The notes under the pieces: generated by a model
What the model was told of the DNA's origin: nothing
The model's input: the letters and a program-made list of their open reading frames with translations, nothing else
Database searches by the model: none
Assembly: GCF_000813985.1 (NCBI RefSeq)
Contig: NZ_JWLJ01000006.1
Coordinates: 277,168 to 341,167 of the forward strand
From: Ruegeria sp. ANG-R
Lineage (GTDB): Bacteria > Pseudomonadota > Alphaproteobacteria > Rhodobacterales > Rhodobacteraceae
Direction of reading: 5' to 3'
DNA: 64,000 nt
Made by a program: the position numbers and the translations under genes
Shown here: piece by piece, positions 43,708 through 54,361 of the stretch
Numbering within the stretch: position 1 is the first letter of the stretch
Layout of the letters: each line of letters begins with the position of its first letter

Positions 43708-44726
43708 TCCGCGTACTGGCCCTGCTACTGCTGCCCATCACGGCGCAGGCAGAGACGGTGCGCATTGCAACCTTCAACACAGAGCTTAGCCGAGACGGCC
43801 CTGGTCTTTTGCTGCGTGATATCCGCCGTGGAGATCCGCAGGTAAACGCGGTGATCGACGTGTTGGTGACAAACCGCCCCGACATCGTTGCTCTGCAAGG
43901 TATCGATTGGGATTTGGACGGCCTCGCCCTCGAGGCTCTTGCCGAGGCGTTGAATGACAGCGGGCTGGATTATCCGTACAGTTTTGCAGCACAACCCAAT
44001 TCAGGAATTGAAACCACTCTGGATCTGGACGGGGACGGTGAAACCGGTGGCCCCGGCGACGCGCAAGGCTGGGGCCGTTTTACGGGCCAGAACGGGCTGG
44101 CGGTGCTGTCCCGGTACCCCATCGAAACAGACGGGGTCCGGTCTTTTTCCGAGATGCTGTGGCGCGACCTGCCAGGGGCGATCCTACCGACCGAACAAGC
44201 AGAGCCGTTCCCCTCCGCGCAGGCACAGACCATTCAACGGCTGTCTTCGACATCGCATTGGATCATCCCGATTGACACCCCCGGCGGTCGCATCAACCTG
44301 ATGACCTTTCACGCCAGCCCCCCGGTCTTTGACGGTTCTGAAGATCGGAACGGGCTGCGCAACCGGGATGAAATTCGGCTTTGGTCTCTGCTGTTGAACG
44401 GTGATCTGGGCCCGGCTTATTCCGACCGGTTCGTCATCGCCGGAGATGCCAATCTGGACCCTTATCAGGGGGAAGGCCACAAGAGTACGATCAGAGGTCT
44501 GCTTGCGGACCCTCTGATACAAGATCCGGTACCTGTCGATCCCGCCGGGTCGGCCTCGACGGTCAGGTGGAAAGGCGTCGGCGAGATGAGAGTGGATTAC
44601 ATTCTTCCCTCGGCCGATTGGCGCGTACGCGACGCGGGAATCTACTGGCCTGATCCCCCGGACCGCGAAAGGGCTGCCACAGCCAGCCGCCATCGGCTCG
44701 TCTGGGTCGAGCTTTTCGACGAATAA
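43704..44726 (+). CDS. Secreted endonuclease/exonuclease/phosphatase-fold protein
   Basis: 340 aa with a signal peptide (MIRVLALLLLPITAQAE). EEP-fold landmarks are TVRIATFNTELSRDGPGLLL at the N-terminus, DIVALQGIDWDLDG, FVIAGDANLDPYQGEGHKST and a C-terminal MRVDYILPSADWRVRDAGIY. The usual Glu of the Q-E motif is Gly in LQGID, which may affect activity. It probably hydrolyses phosphodiesters or phosphoesters outside the cytoplasm. Coupled to the preceding membrane protein. Confidence 0.8.
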   Translation: MIRVLALLLLPITAQAETVRIATFNTELSRDGPGLLLRDIRRGDPQVNAVIDVLVTNRPDIVALQGIDWDLDGLALEALAEALNDSGLDYPYSFAAQPNSGIETTLDLDGDGETGGPGDAQGWGRFTGQNGLAVLSRYPIETDGVRSFSEMLWRDLPGAILPTEQAEPFPSAQAQTIQRLSSTSHWIIPIDTPGGRINLMTFHASPPVFDGSEDRNGLRNRDEIRLWSLLLNGDLGPAYSDRFVIAGDANLDPYQGEGHKSTIRGLLADPLIQDPVPVDPAGSASTVRWKGVGEMRVDYILPSADWRVRDAGIYWPDPPDRERAATASRHRLVWVELFDE

Positions 44727-44781
44727 GGCAATGGCGACTTCGCGCAGCCGGAACGCCCCCTGTTCGGCTAACCGCGCATGA

Positions 44782-45687
44782 CTAGGATGACAGAGGTGTA
44801 CGGCGTCTCTGAGGAAACTGGGCAAGTACGGTTTCGGGAATTGCATTCCTGAGTGCCCCGGTGAGGTCGGTCTGCGCAAAATCCGGCAATAGCTCTGCAA
44901 AAAAGCTACCATCCAGTTGGTGTGGTGTGTCCCACAAATACCTCATCTCAAGCAGGTGAGGCGCCATACGCCAGAACGGGCGGGCCAAATGCAGAGGCCA
45001 CCACGCCATTTGTTTAAGGGCAAGGTTCTGCCCGGTGACCTTCGACAATGCCTGCGCCAGTTCTTTGCCGGTCAACGTATAGCCGGAAAAGGGGACATCG
45101 CAGAAACGCGGAAGTTCGCGGCGCATTTCAGCCAATGCCACGGCAGCGCGTGTCAGATCGGGCAGATAGGCCCAGGCATGGGGAATATCGGATTTCCCGG
45201 GATACACAAACTGCCCACGCCGCAAGTGTTTGATCATGATCTGATCGAACCAGTTGCCCGAGGCCGAGGTGTCGATGAAATCACCCGCGCGCAACATTAT
45301 CGTTCGCACGGATGACGCACGATATGCTTCTTCCAACTCGATCCGTATGCGTCCCAGCGGGTTGCGCGCAAGATGGGGCGTATCCGTTGACCAGGGGCCC
45401 GGTGTGTCTGCGCCGAATACATAGACATTCCCCGGCACAATGACTGTCAGATCACGCCCTGACGCGGCTTCAATCACTTGACGATGCAGGTCAGGGACTT
45501 GCTGCGCCCAGTCCGGATAGGGCGGGTTCCAGGCGTTCACAATGACATCCGCATCACGCGCGGCTATGCGCAAATCACCGCCGTGACGATCAAACCGGTG
45601 CACGGACCAACCTGCATCGGAAAACGCCTTGACGGCATTACGGCCAAAGCGACCCGTAGCCCCGAGAATAAGTGCTGTCTGTGGCAT
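44782..45687 (-). CDS. NAD-dependent epimerase/dehydratase-like protein (SDR)
   Basis: 301 aa from ATG 45687 (MPQTALILGATGRFGRNAVK; Gly-x2-Gly-x2-Gly nucleotide site). The middle contains VIVPGNVYVFGADTPGPWST and WAYLPDLTRAAVALAEMRRE, as in atypical/extended SDR proteins. The Tyr-x3-Lys pair is not clear. It is divergent from the LysR regulator and probably its target. Substrate unknown. Confidence 0.75.
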   Translation of the reverse strand: MPQTALILGATGRFGRNAVKAFSDAGWSVHRFDRHGGDLRIAARDADVIVNAWNPPYPDWAQQVPDLHRQVIEAASGRDLTVIVPGNVYVFGADTPGPWSTDTPHLARNPLGRIRIELEEAYRASSVRTIMLRAGDFIDTSASGNWFDQIMIKHLRRGQFVYPGKSDIPHAWAYLPDLTRAAVALAEMRRELPRFCDVPFSGYTLTGKELAQALSKVTGQNLALKQMAWWPLHLARPFWRMAPHLLEMRYLWDTPHQLDGSFFAELLPDFAQTDLTGALRNAIPETVLAQFPQRRRTPLSS

Positions 45688-45770
45688 CTGTCCCTCCATT
45701 CGAGGTCAGACTATTCATTCATTGATCTTTGGAAATTGCCAAAAACCGCAGATCATGTATTCGTTTTTGA

Positions 45771-46664
45771 ATGGTTAAAGCACTCCAACTTTCCGACTGG
45801 TCGCTAATTCAAAGCTTTCTGGCGGTCGCTGAAACCGGCTCGCTTTCAGCCGCAGCAAAGCAATTGCGGCGCAGTCAGCCGACGCTTGGACGGCAAGTGC
45901 ACGCGCTGGAGGAAGAACTGGGAGTATCTCTGTTCGATCGCCACGCACGCGGGCTGACGCTGAGCGAAGTGGGACAGCAGGTGTTGCCGATGGCGCAACA
46001 GATGAACGCCGCAGTCAATGCGCTTGGCTTGACCGCGGCGGGGCAGGCACAGCAGCTGGAAGGCTCGGTCAGGATCACCGCCTCGGTCTTTGTCTCACAC
46101 CACCTGTTGCCACCGATTCTGGCCGCAATCCGGCAGGCAGAACCGGCGATTCAACTGGATCTGGTCGCCTCGGATGCCAGCGAGAACCTGTTGTTCCGTG
46201 AGGCCGACATCGCGGTGCGTATGTATCGGCCAGAACAGGTCGATATCGTGGCAAAGCACATCGGAGAGGTTCCGCTGTGTTTCTGCGCCTCGCGGTCCTA
46301 TCTGGATCGCGCCGGATGGCCGACAACCCCGACAGAGCTGATGCAGCACGACCTTGTGGGGTTTGACACCAACGAAGACATCATCACTGCCATGCGAAAC
46401 AAGGGCTGGCCTGCCAGCCGGGACAGCTTTGCCACCCGCTGCGACAACCAAACCGCCTATTGGGAGCTGATCCGCGCGGGATGCGGGATCGGGTTCAGCC
46501 AGCTCAGCATCGTTCGCGCCGACCCGAGTGTCGAGGTGCTGGACATCGATGTCGAGATACCGGTGTTGCCTGTATGGCTGGCCGCCCCTCAGGCCATGCG
46601 GCAGACCCCGCGTATTCGCAGGGTCTGGGATCTGCTCTCAGATGGGCTAAAGGCCGATCTCTGA
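45771..46664 (+). CDS. LysR-family transcriptional regulator
   Basis: 297 aa. N-terminal winged helix SLIQSFLAVAETGSLSAAAK through LRRSQPTLGRQVHALEEELG, followed by the substrate-binding domain from about residue 90. ATG 45771. It is divergent from the SDR gene with an 83-base intergenic region, a standard arrangement for control of that gene. Confidence 0.88.
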   Translation: MVKALQLSDWSLIQSFLAVAETGSLSAAAKQLRRSQPTLGRQVHALEEELGVSLFDRHARGLTLSEVGQQVLPMAQQMNAAVNALGLTAAGQAQQLEGSVRITASVFVSHHLLPPILAAIRQAEPAIQLDLVASDASENLLFREADIAVRMYRPEQVDIVAKHIGEVPLCFCASRSYLDRAGWPTTPTELMQHDLVGFDTNEDIITAMRNKGWPASRDSFATRCDNQTAYWELIRAGCGIGFSQLSIVRADPSVEVLDIDVEIPVLPVWLAAPQAMRQTPRIRRVWDLLSDGLKADL

Positions 46665-46670
46665 GCCGGA

Positions 46671-47198
46671 CTACAGCGCGCCGGTATAGGTGCCGCGCGC
46701 AGGATAGTTGTTGGCGAGCGTGAATTTCAGCCCGCCGACAATGTCCGACATCGGGGGCCGCGCAAAGGGCGTTGTCTGTTGCCAAACGTAATAGAGGGTC
46801 TGATCAGGCTTGATATAGAAATGCCCCGGTTCGGCAAATAACGCGGGCTCGGCACTACCTTCACGAGCCACGGAGATGTTCAGACCCCAGACATCCCGTG
46901 CATTTGCCATGGACAGGCCGTACCCAACGCGCAGCTTCGAGACCCCGGCTTTCTCCACCGTTTCCGCCGCTCGTTCGCCAGTATCCGTGGTGATCATGAT
47001 CACCTCGACCCCCAGTTCGGCGAAATCACCCAGTGCGGCTTCGACTTCACCCATCTGGCGAATGCAGATCGGACAGTGCAAGCCGCGATACTGAATCACC
47101 AGCGTTCCGTTTTCGCCTGCGTCACGCTCAAGATCAAAGGTGCCATGGCCTACAGTTTCGATTTTTAGCGATGGGGCCGGATTTCCGGGTGTCAGCAT
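46671..47198 (-). CDS. Peroxiredoxin-like protein (AhpC/TSA, thioredoxin fold)
   Basis: 175 aa. N-terminus MLTPGNPAPSLKIETVGHGT leads into TLVIQYRGLHCPICIRQMGE, whose Cys-x2-Cys occupies the active-site position. The rest follows the AhpC/TSA pattern (VEVIMITTDTGERAAETVEK; FYIKPDQTLYYVW). It may reduce peroxides or a disulfide. The C-P-I-C motif is unusual for a classical peroxiredoxin. Converges with the LysR gene. Confidence 0.75.
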   Translation of the reverse strand: MLTPGNPAPSLKIETVGHGTFDLERDAGENGTLVIQYRGLHCPICIRQMGEVEAALGDFAELGVEVIMITTDTGERAAETVEKAGVSKLRVGYGLSMANARDVWGLNISVAREGSAEPALFAEPGHFYIKPDQTLYYVWQQTTPFARPPMSDIVGGLKFTLANNYPARGTYTGAL

Positions 47199-47289
47199 GT
47201 GGTTTCCTCGTGATTTGACGGGTTCGTCTCATTGACCCGATGCGCCGCAAACGCTAGGGCCTGTGCGACAAAACGCAAGGAGACTGTCG

Positions 47290-48393
47290 ATGTCCAACCC
47301 CTCGCTCCTCATCCTGCCCGGAGATGGAATTGGCCCCGAAGTTATGGCCGAAGTGCGCAAAATCATCGATTGGTTTGCCACCAACCGCGGTCTTCAATTT
47401 GACGTGAGCGAGGATCTGGTTGGCGGCGCTGCCTATGACGCACACGGCAAGCCCCTGTCGGATGAGACCATGTCCAAGGCACAAGAGGTCGACGCCGTTC
47501 TGCTGGGTGCTGTTGGTGGCCCCAAATATGACGATCTGGACTTCAGCCTGAAACCCGAGCGCGGACTGCTGCGCCTGCGCAAAGAAATGGACCTGTATTC
47601 CAACCTGCGCCCGGCACAGTGCTTTGACGCGCTGGCCGATTTCTCGTCGCTGAAGAAAGACATCGTTGCAGGTCTCGACATCATGATCGTGCGAGAGCTG
47701 ACCTCGGGCGTCTATTTCGGTGAGCCACGCGGCATCTTCGAAGAAGGTAACGAGCGCGTTGGTATCAACACTCAACGCTACACCGAATCCGAAATCGAAC
47801 GCGCCGCGCGTTCCGCGTTTGAGCTGGCGATGCGCCGGAACAAGAAGCTGTGCTCGATGGAAAAAGCCAATGTGATGGAGTCGGGCATCCTGTGGCGCGA
47901 AGTCGTCGAGCGCGTGTCCAAGGACTATCCCGAGGTCGAGCTGTCGCACATGTATGCCGACAACGGCGCGATGCAGTTGGTACGCGCACCCAAGCAATTT
48001 GACGTGATCGTCACGGACAACCTGTTCGGCGATATTCTGTCGGATTGCGCCGCCATGCTGACCGGGTCTCTGGGTATGCTGCCCTCGGCCTCGCTGGGCG
48101 CACCGATGGCCAACGGCCGCCCCAAGGCAATGTATGAACCGGTCCACGGATCGGCCCCCGATATCACCGGTCAGGGCAAAGCCAACCCGATTGCGTGTAT
48201 CCTCAGCTTCGCGATGGCGCTGCGATACAGCTTCGATCAAGGCGCCGAAGCCGATCGTCTTGAAGCAGCGATCGAGAAGGTTCTGGCCGATGGCGTCCGC
48301 ACGGCAGACCTGTTGGCCGAAGAAGGCGTCACGCCGGTTTCGACCAGTGAAATGGGCGACGCGATTGTGGTGGCGCTGGACGAAAGCGTCTGA
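47290..48393 (+). CDS. leuB: 3-isopropylmalate dehydrogenase LeuB
   Basis: 367 aa from ATG 47290. Motifs include [47 protein letters not shown] and [20 protein letters not shown]. It oxidatively decarboxylates 3-isopropylmalate with NAD+. It is about 4.7 kb from leuD and followed by a clear terminator. Confidence 0.97.
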   Translation: MSNPSLLILPGDGIGPEVMAEVRKIIDWFATNRGLQFDVSEDLVGGAAYDAHGKPLSDETMSKAQEVDAVLLGAVGGPKYDDLDFSLKPERGLLRLRKEMDLYSNLRPAQCFDALADFSSLKKDIVAGLDIMIVRELTSGVYFGEPRGIFEEGNERVGINTQRYTESEIERAARSAFELAMRRNKKLCSMEKANVMESGILWREVVERVSKDYPEVELSHMYADNGAMQLVRAPKQFDVIVTDNLFGDILSDCAAMLTGSLGMLPSASLGAPMANGRPKAMYEPVHGSAPDITGQGKANPIACILSFAMALRYSFDQGAEADRLEAAIEKVLADGVRTADLLAEEGVTPVSTSEMGDAIVVALDESV

Positions 48394-48414
48394 TCGCACC
48401 ACCCACCGGACATC

Positions 48415-48446
48415 AAAGGCGGTGCCCAGCGCATCGCCTTTTTTTG
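48415..48446 (+). terminator. Intrinsic terminator after leuB
   Basis: A 10-bp stem AAAGGCGGTG / CATCGCCTTT with one wobble pair and 7-base loop is followed by a run of seven T. It lies 22 bases after leuB. It may also serve the convergent PBP1A gene. Confidence 0.85.
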
Positions 48447-48450
48447 TATG

Positions 48451-50646
48451 TCAGTTTCCGAAAATGTTGTTCAGCAGATTGTTGATCGCCTTATCCAAGC
48501 CGGTCTGTTTCTTACGGCGCTGTTGCTGCGGCTGAGCGGTTTTGACTGGTGGGTCCGGCGCCAGCATCGGCAACGGGGTGGGTGTCATTCCCTCGGTGAC
48601 GCGCAGCATCGTCTCTTTCCAGATTTCTGCCGGCAGCCCACCGCCCGTCACGCCTGACAACGGGGTATTGTCATCATACCCCATCCAGACACCCGTCACG
48701 TAATCCGCTGTAAATCCTATGAACCAAGCATCCCGCGCAGCCTGAGTTGTTCCGGTTTTGCCCGCCACCTGCCAACCCGGCAACTTGGCGCGCCCGCCTG
48801 TGCCTTCCGAGACCACGCGCTCCATCATCCAGGTCAGTTGCTTGGCGGCCTTGTCATTGATCACCCGCTCGCCAATCCCGGTTGTCGTGACCATAACCGG
48901 CTCGGATTCACCCAACAGCTTCAATTCGGTCAGGCCATAGGGCTCCACCGCCGAGCCACCGTTCAGGATGCCTGCGTACGCACCGGTCATCTCGATCAGC
49001 GTGCTTTCCGATGCGCCCAGCGCCAGCGCAGGACCTTCCGCCAGATCGCTGGCGATACCAAAGCCGCTGGCCACGGTACGTACATTGTCCAGCCCTGAAA
49101 TCTCGGCCACCTTGACCGCCGGGATGTTCAACGAGTTTTTCAGCGCATCCGCGAGCGTCACCCGGCCATAGAACTTGTTGGTATAGTTCTTGGGGCACCA
49201 TTGGCCCGAGCCGGGAATATCCACGCAATAAGGCTCGTCCATGACGGTATCCAGCGGCGAATACCCCAGTTCCAACGCGGTCGCATAGACAAACGGTTTG
49301 AACGACGACCCCGTCTGACGCAGCGCCTGCGTTGCCCGGTTGAACGCGCCTGATACGCGGGTCTTGCGCCCGCCAACCATGGCCCGCACCGCGCCATCGG
49401 CAGACATCACCACAATCGCGGCCTGCGCTTTGGAACCTTCGCGCACTTTTTCCTGAAAGATGAACTTCAGCGCCTCTTCTGCCGAGGTCTGGATGCGCTG
49501 GTCCAGCGTTGTGCGGATCACCACATCCTCGGTCGTGTTGCGCGTGAAAAATTCTGGCCCGCTGGCCATGACCCAATCGGCGAAATACCCGCCCGCGCGG
49601 GCCGCTGCGGCTTCGGACAATTGCGCTGGACGGCTGCGCGCCTCGCTGGCTTGTGCGCTGGTCAGATAACCCTGATCCTCCATCAGACCGACGACCAGCC
49701 GCGCCCGATCCTGAGACCGCTGCAGGTTGTTGGTGGGGGCATAGCGCGTCGGAGCCACCAGAAGGCCCGCCAGCATCGCGGCCTCGGCCGGGGAAACTTC
49801 GGCGGCGGAGATTCCGAAATAGCGTTGGCTGGCAGCCTCAAACCCACGCGCGCCTGCGCCCAGGAAGGCGCGGTTCAGATAGATGGTCAGGATCTCATCC
49901 TTGGAGTATTTCACCTCCATCGCGATGGCATAAACGGCCTCTTTTGCCTTGCGCCACAGCGAGCCCTGACGGCAATCGGATTCATAAGCGGCCTCTGACT
50001 CCCATTCGCTGGGAACGTAAGGCACGCCCAGACAAAGCAGTTTCGCCGTTTGTTGGGTGATGGTCGACCCACCATGGCCCGACAACGGCCCGCGCCCTTC
50101 GCTCAGGTTGATGCGCACCGCGCTTGCCACACCACGCGGGCTGACGCCGAAATGGCGATAGAACCGTTTATCTTCGGTCGCGATCACGGCGTTCTTGAGA
50201 TGCGGCGAGACCGTATCGGCCGTGATCACACCACCGAACTGATCGCCGCGCCAGGCAAAGACCTTGCCATCGCGGTCCAGCAGAGTCACCGATCCACGGG
50301 CGCGTCCATCCAGCAACGAATCCACGTCCGGCAGCGACGTGTAGACCACACCCACGGCCAGCGCCAGAAGAAGTCCGGCAATGGCGCCAACACGCCAGGT
50401 GATGCCCCAGAAAAGCCGCCATAGCCAGCGGAACAGTCGGCGGAAAATTCCGCCACCCTTACCTCCGAAGGAACTGCGGCGTGTTTTCTTCCGCGCCGTC
50501 TTGCGCGGTGCAGCTTTGTGGGCGGTCGATTTTTTGCCCGCCGGCTTTGCTGACCTTTTGGTCGCCGCAGGTTTACGGGTTTTCGACGGGTACCTTTTGT
50601 CCGCGACAAGTCGCGGTTTGCGGCGCTTGGACTCAGTCATGCTCAA
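48451..50646 (-). CDS. mrcA: Class A penicillin-binding protein (PBP1A-type)
   Basis: 731 aa. A Lys/Arg-rich cytoplasmic N-terminus of about 75 residues precedes one membrane helix. Glycosyltransferase 51 motifs: ATEDKRFYRHFGVSPRG and GGSTITQQTAKLL. Transpeptidase motifs: SSFKPF (catalytic Ser), SLN and KTGTTQAARDAWFIGFT. It polymerises and cross-links peptidoglycan in the periplasm. The C-terminal Pro/Gln/Lys tail (KTAQPQQQRRKKQTGLDKAI) is of unknown role. Confidence 0.93.
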   Translation of the reverse strand: MSMTESKRRKPRLVADKRYPSKTRKPAATKRSAKPAGKKSTAHKAAPRKTARKKTRRSSFGGKGGGIFRRLFRWLWRLFWGITWRVGAIAGLLLALAVGVVYTSLPDVDSLLDGRARGSVTLLDRDGKVFAWRGDQFGGVITADTVSPHLKNAVIATEDKRFYRHFGVSPRGVASAVRINLSEGRGPLSGHGGSTITQQTAKLLCLGVPYVPSEWESEAAYESDCRQGSLWRKAKEAVYAIAMEVKYSKDEILTIYLNRAFLGAGARGFEAASQRYFGISAAEVSPAEAAMLAGLLVAPTRYAPTNNLQRSQDRARLVVGLMEDQGYLTSAQASEARSRPAQLSEAAAARAGGYFADWVMASGPEFFTRNTTEDVVIRTTLDQRIQTSAEEALKFIFQEKVREGSKAQAAIVVMSADGAVRAMVGGRKTRVSGAFNRATQALRQTGSSFKPFVYATALELGYSPLDTVMDEPYCVDIPGSGQWCPKNYTNKFYGRVTLADALKNSLNIPAVKVAEISGLDNVRTVASGFGIASDLAEGPALALGASESTLIEMTGAYAGILNGGSAVEPYGLTELKLLGESEPVMVTTTGIGERVINDKAAKQLTWMMERVVSEGTGGRAKLPGWQVAGKTGTTQAARDAWFIGFTADYVTGVWMGYDDNTPLSGVTGGGLPAEIWKETMLRVTEGMTPTPLPMLAPDPPVKTAQPQQQRRKKQTGLDKAINNLLNNIFGN

Positions 50647-50754
50647 ACTCTGCCCGGTTATGCTTTTGGGGCACCATACCCCGCTAGACCGGTCATGTAG
50701 AGGTGTGAAATTCCGGTATTTCCCCTCTCAAATTCGCCCATAATTTAACCATAT

Positions 50755-50781
50755 TGTGCAATTTGTGCAAAAAATGTGCAA
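50755..50781. repeat. Three direct TGTGCAA repeats upstream of glnK
   Basis: TGTGCAA occurs at 50755-50761, 50764-50770 and 50775-50781, 118-144 bases before glnK. On the other strand each reads TTGCACA, containing the NtrC half-site core TGCAC. A sigma54 -24/-12 pair was not found. Confidence 0.45.
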
Positions 50782-50898
50782 ATTCTCTGAATTTTCACCC
50801 TCAAGGCCCCTTGGGAAACGTTCCTTCTCACGCTCTGTCGCGCATTTTTTCTGCAGGTGCAAAATACCCGATCATCCGGGGAAGCAGAGGGGAAAGAC

Positions 50899-51237
50899 GT
50901 GAAACTGATCATTGCGACAATCAAACCGTTCAAGCTTGAGGAGGTGCGCGAGGCGCTGACCAACGCGGGCGTGCGCGGCATGATGGTGACCGAGATCAAG
51001 GGCTTCGGCTCGCAATCGGGTCACACCGAGATTTATCGCGGCGCCGAATACGCCGTGAATTTCGTACCCAAGATCAAGCTTGAGATCGTGGTGCCTGCCA
51101 CCATGGCCGACCAGATCGTTGAGACCATCACCACCACCGCCAAGACCGGCAAGATCGGTGACGGCAAGATTTTCGTCCTCGATGTCGAGCAGGCCCTGCG
51201 CGTGCGGACCGGGGAAACCAACGAAGAGGCGCTTTAA
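50899..51237 (+). CDS. glnK: Nitrogen regulatory PII protein GlnK/GlnB
   Basis: 112 aa from GTG 50899, the standard PII length. The T-loop with uridylylated Tyr51 is in GHTEIYRGAEYAVNFVPKI; C-terminal GKIGDGKIFVLDVEQALRVR. It senses ATP/ADP and 2-oxoglutarate. It is 33 bases before amtB, so it controls ammonium uptake by binding AmtB. Confidence 0.95.
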   Translation: MKLIIATIKPFKLEEVREALTNAGVRGMMVTEIKGFGSQSGHTEIYRGAEYAVNFVPKIKLEIVVPATMADQIVETITTTAKTGKIGDGKIFVLDVEQALRVRTGETNEEAL

Positions 51238-51270
51238 GCGCGCTCACTCACAATCACTCGAGGACTGACA

Positions 51271-52593
<1,323 letters not shown>

Positions 52594-52615
52594 TACCCCA
52601 AAATCACAGCATTGG

Positions 52616-52650
52616 AATGGTCCGGCAATTTGCCGGGCCATTTTAACTTT
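52616..52650 (+). terminator. Intrinsic terminator after amtB
   Basis: A 13-bp stem AATGGTCCGGCAA / TTGCCGGGCCATT with one G-U pair and a 1-base drawn loop is followed by TTAACTTTT. It ends the glnK-amtB transcript. Confidence 0.85.
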
Positions 52651-52752
52651 TCTTAAACTGCTTGAATTGGGCATTCTGGTGCATAGCTGCAATACGAAAC
52701 TTGATCGCCTAACCATCTATCGAAAAACAATAAATATGAACTGGGGAGAGCT

Positions 52753-53118
52753 ATGTACAAGGTACTGGACCAAAGCGAGGGCAATGTCCTTGGCCTGGAG
52801 ATTTCGGGCAAGATTGACATCACGCAAGAACGTGAACTGATCGCCAAAGCCGAGGCCATTCTCAAGGACCACGACAAGATCCGCCTGCTAGTGGTCGTCG
52901 ATAAAGGTCTGTCTGCCACGTTTGAAGCGGCAAAGACCGACATGGCGTGGGTCATCAAGAATGTGAAGAAGCTTGGAAAGCTGGCGATTGTCGCGGACAA
53001 TGCCTTTCTGGGTCATTTGGTTGAGATCGATGCGAAATTCGCATCCATGCTCGACATCGGTGAAAAGCACTTTACCACCGATGAGGTCGACGAGGCGTGG
53101 GCTTGGATCAAAGCCTGA
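52753..53118 (+). CDS. STAS/SpoIIAA-like protein
   Basis: 121 aa, soluble. The pattern ISGKIDITQERELIAKAEAI, KIRLLVVVDKGLSATFEAAK and KKLGKLAIVADNAFLGHLVE matches the SpoIIAA-like family (DUF3478; STAS/SEC14 fold). It ends WAWIKA. A single-gene unit between two terminators. Function unknown; possibly lipid or nucleotide binding. Confidence 0.8.
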   Translation: MYKVLDQSEGNVLGLEISGKIDITQERELIAKAEAILKDHDKIRLLVVVDKGLSATFEAAKTDMAWVIKNVKKLGKLAIVADNAFLGHLVEIDAKFASMLDIGEKHFTTDEVDEAWAWIKA

Positions 53119-53136
53119 TTACGTTGATCCCATTAC

Positions 53137-53169
53137 AAAAAAGCCGCGAAATTCGCGGCTTTTTTTATA
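53137..53169. terminator. Bidirectional terminator between STAS gene and aminotransferase
   Basis: AAAAAAGCCGCGAA / TTCGCGGCTTTTTT gives a near-perfect stem with A and T runs on both sides. It serves both convergent genes. Confidence 0.9.
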
Positions 53170-53176
53170 ACCAGGT

Positions 53177-54361
53177 TTAGCAACCGACGTCCACAATCGC
53201 CTTGGCCAAGGTCGGGACCGTCTCCGCGTTCAGGCCCGCTATATTCAGGCGGCTGTCGCCGACCATGTATATACCATGTTCGACCCGCATCTTTTCGACC
53301 AGCTCGGGTGACGCCCCAAGGCGTGAGAACATGCCGCGGTGCTGTGCGACGAATCCAAACCGATCCGATCCGCTGAGGCGTTGCAGCTCATCGGCCAGCT
53401 GCTGACGCAGGCCGAGCATGGACAGGCGGACCTCTTCCAACTCTGTCGCCCAGTCAGCGCGCAGGGCATCGTCATTCAGGATCGTCGTCACCACCCGTGC
53501 GCCGTGATCGGGCGGGAACGAGTAGTTCTGACGGTTCAGGAATGCCAGCGTGGACTGGTTCAGCGCCGTCTGCGCCGGATCATCGCTAATTGCCATTAGC
53601 AGGCCGGTCCGTTCGCGGTAAACGCCGAAATTCTTCGAACACGACGCTGCGATAAGGCAACGCTTGACGGAAGAGGCGACCAGACGGGTCGCTTGTGCAT
53701 CCTCTTCCAGGCCATCGCCAAAGCCCTGATAGGCAATGTCGATCATTGCAACGAGACCGCGCTCGTTGATCAGTTTCACGACCTCCTGCCACTGCACCAT
53801 GTTCAGGTTGGCACCGGTCGGGTTGTGGCAGCAGCCGTGCAGCAGCACCACGTCGCCTGCATTGGCAGACTTCAGGTCCTCAATCATTCCGTCGAAATCG
53901 ACACCACGGGTTTCACCATCGAAGTAACGATACTGAACCGTCTCCATCCCCAGGTAGTTCAGGATCGACAGATGGTTGGGCCAGGTCGGGTTCGACACGA
54001 ACACACGCGCGGAAGGATTGGCCATGCGGATCATCTCGAACGCCTGACGACACGCGCCGGTACCACCGGGGGTGGCTACAGCGGCGATATTGCCGCGCGG
54101 CACCGCCTCCCCGAGTATCAGGCCGATCATTGCATCCGCAAAGGCCGGATCACCGGCCAGACCGGTATACGACTTGCTCTCCTGCTCTTCGAGAATGCGC
54201 TTTTCCGCAGCCTTCACCGCACGCATCACCGGGGTGACCCCCGCGGCGTTCTTATAGACACCCACACCCAGGTCGATCTTCTGATCGCGCGGGTCGTCGC
54301 GGTACATCTGCATCAACGCCAGAATCTTGTCGGCGGGCTGCGGTTTGAGGTTCTCGAACAT
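53177..54361 (-). CDS. tyrB: Aromatic/aspartate aminotransferase (class I PLP)
   Basis: 394 aa from ATG 54361 (MFENLKPQPADKILALMQMY). The PLP Lys lies in IAASCSKNFGVYRERTGLL (about residue 246), with HGCCHNPTGANLNMVQW and DLGVGVYKNAAGVTPVMRA. It belongs to the AspC/TyrB subgroup; the preferred amino acid cannot be read from sequence. The ATG overlaps the stop of the upstream sulfurtransferase gene. Confidence 0.9.
   Translation of the reverse strand: MFENLKPQPADKILALMQMYRDDPRDQKIDLGVGVYKNAAGVTPVMRAVKAAEKRILEEQESKSYTGLAGDPAFADAMIGLILGEAVPRGNIAAVATPGGTGACRQAFEMIRMANPSARVFVSNPTWPNHLSILNYLGMETVQYRYFDGETRGVDFDGMIEDLKSANAGDVVLLHGCCHNPTGANLNMVQWQEVVKLINERGLVAMIDIAYQGFGDGLEEDAQATRLVASSVKRCLIAASCSKNFGVYRERTGLLMAISDDPAQTALNQSTLAFLNRQNYSFPPDHGARVVTTILNDDALRADWATELEEVRLSMLGLRQQLADELQRLSGSDRFGFVAQHRGMFSRLGASPELVEKMRVEHGIYMVGDSRLNIAGLNAETVPTLAKAIVDVGC

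Noticed and set aside
47254..48402. Long open frame on the minus strand opposite leuB
   Set aside because: Antisense shadow of a certain gene, with His/Gln-rich, domain-free translation.
50647..50898. Sigma54 promoter for glnK
   Set aside because: No GG-N10-GC pair with correct context found; only TGTGCAA repeats are reported.
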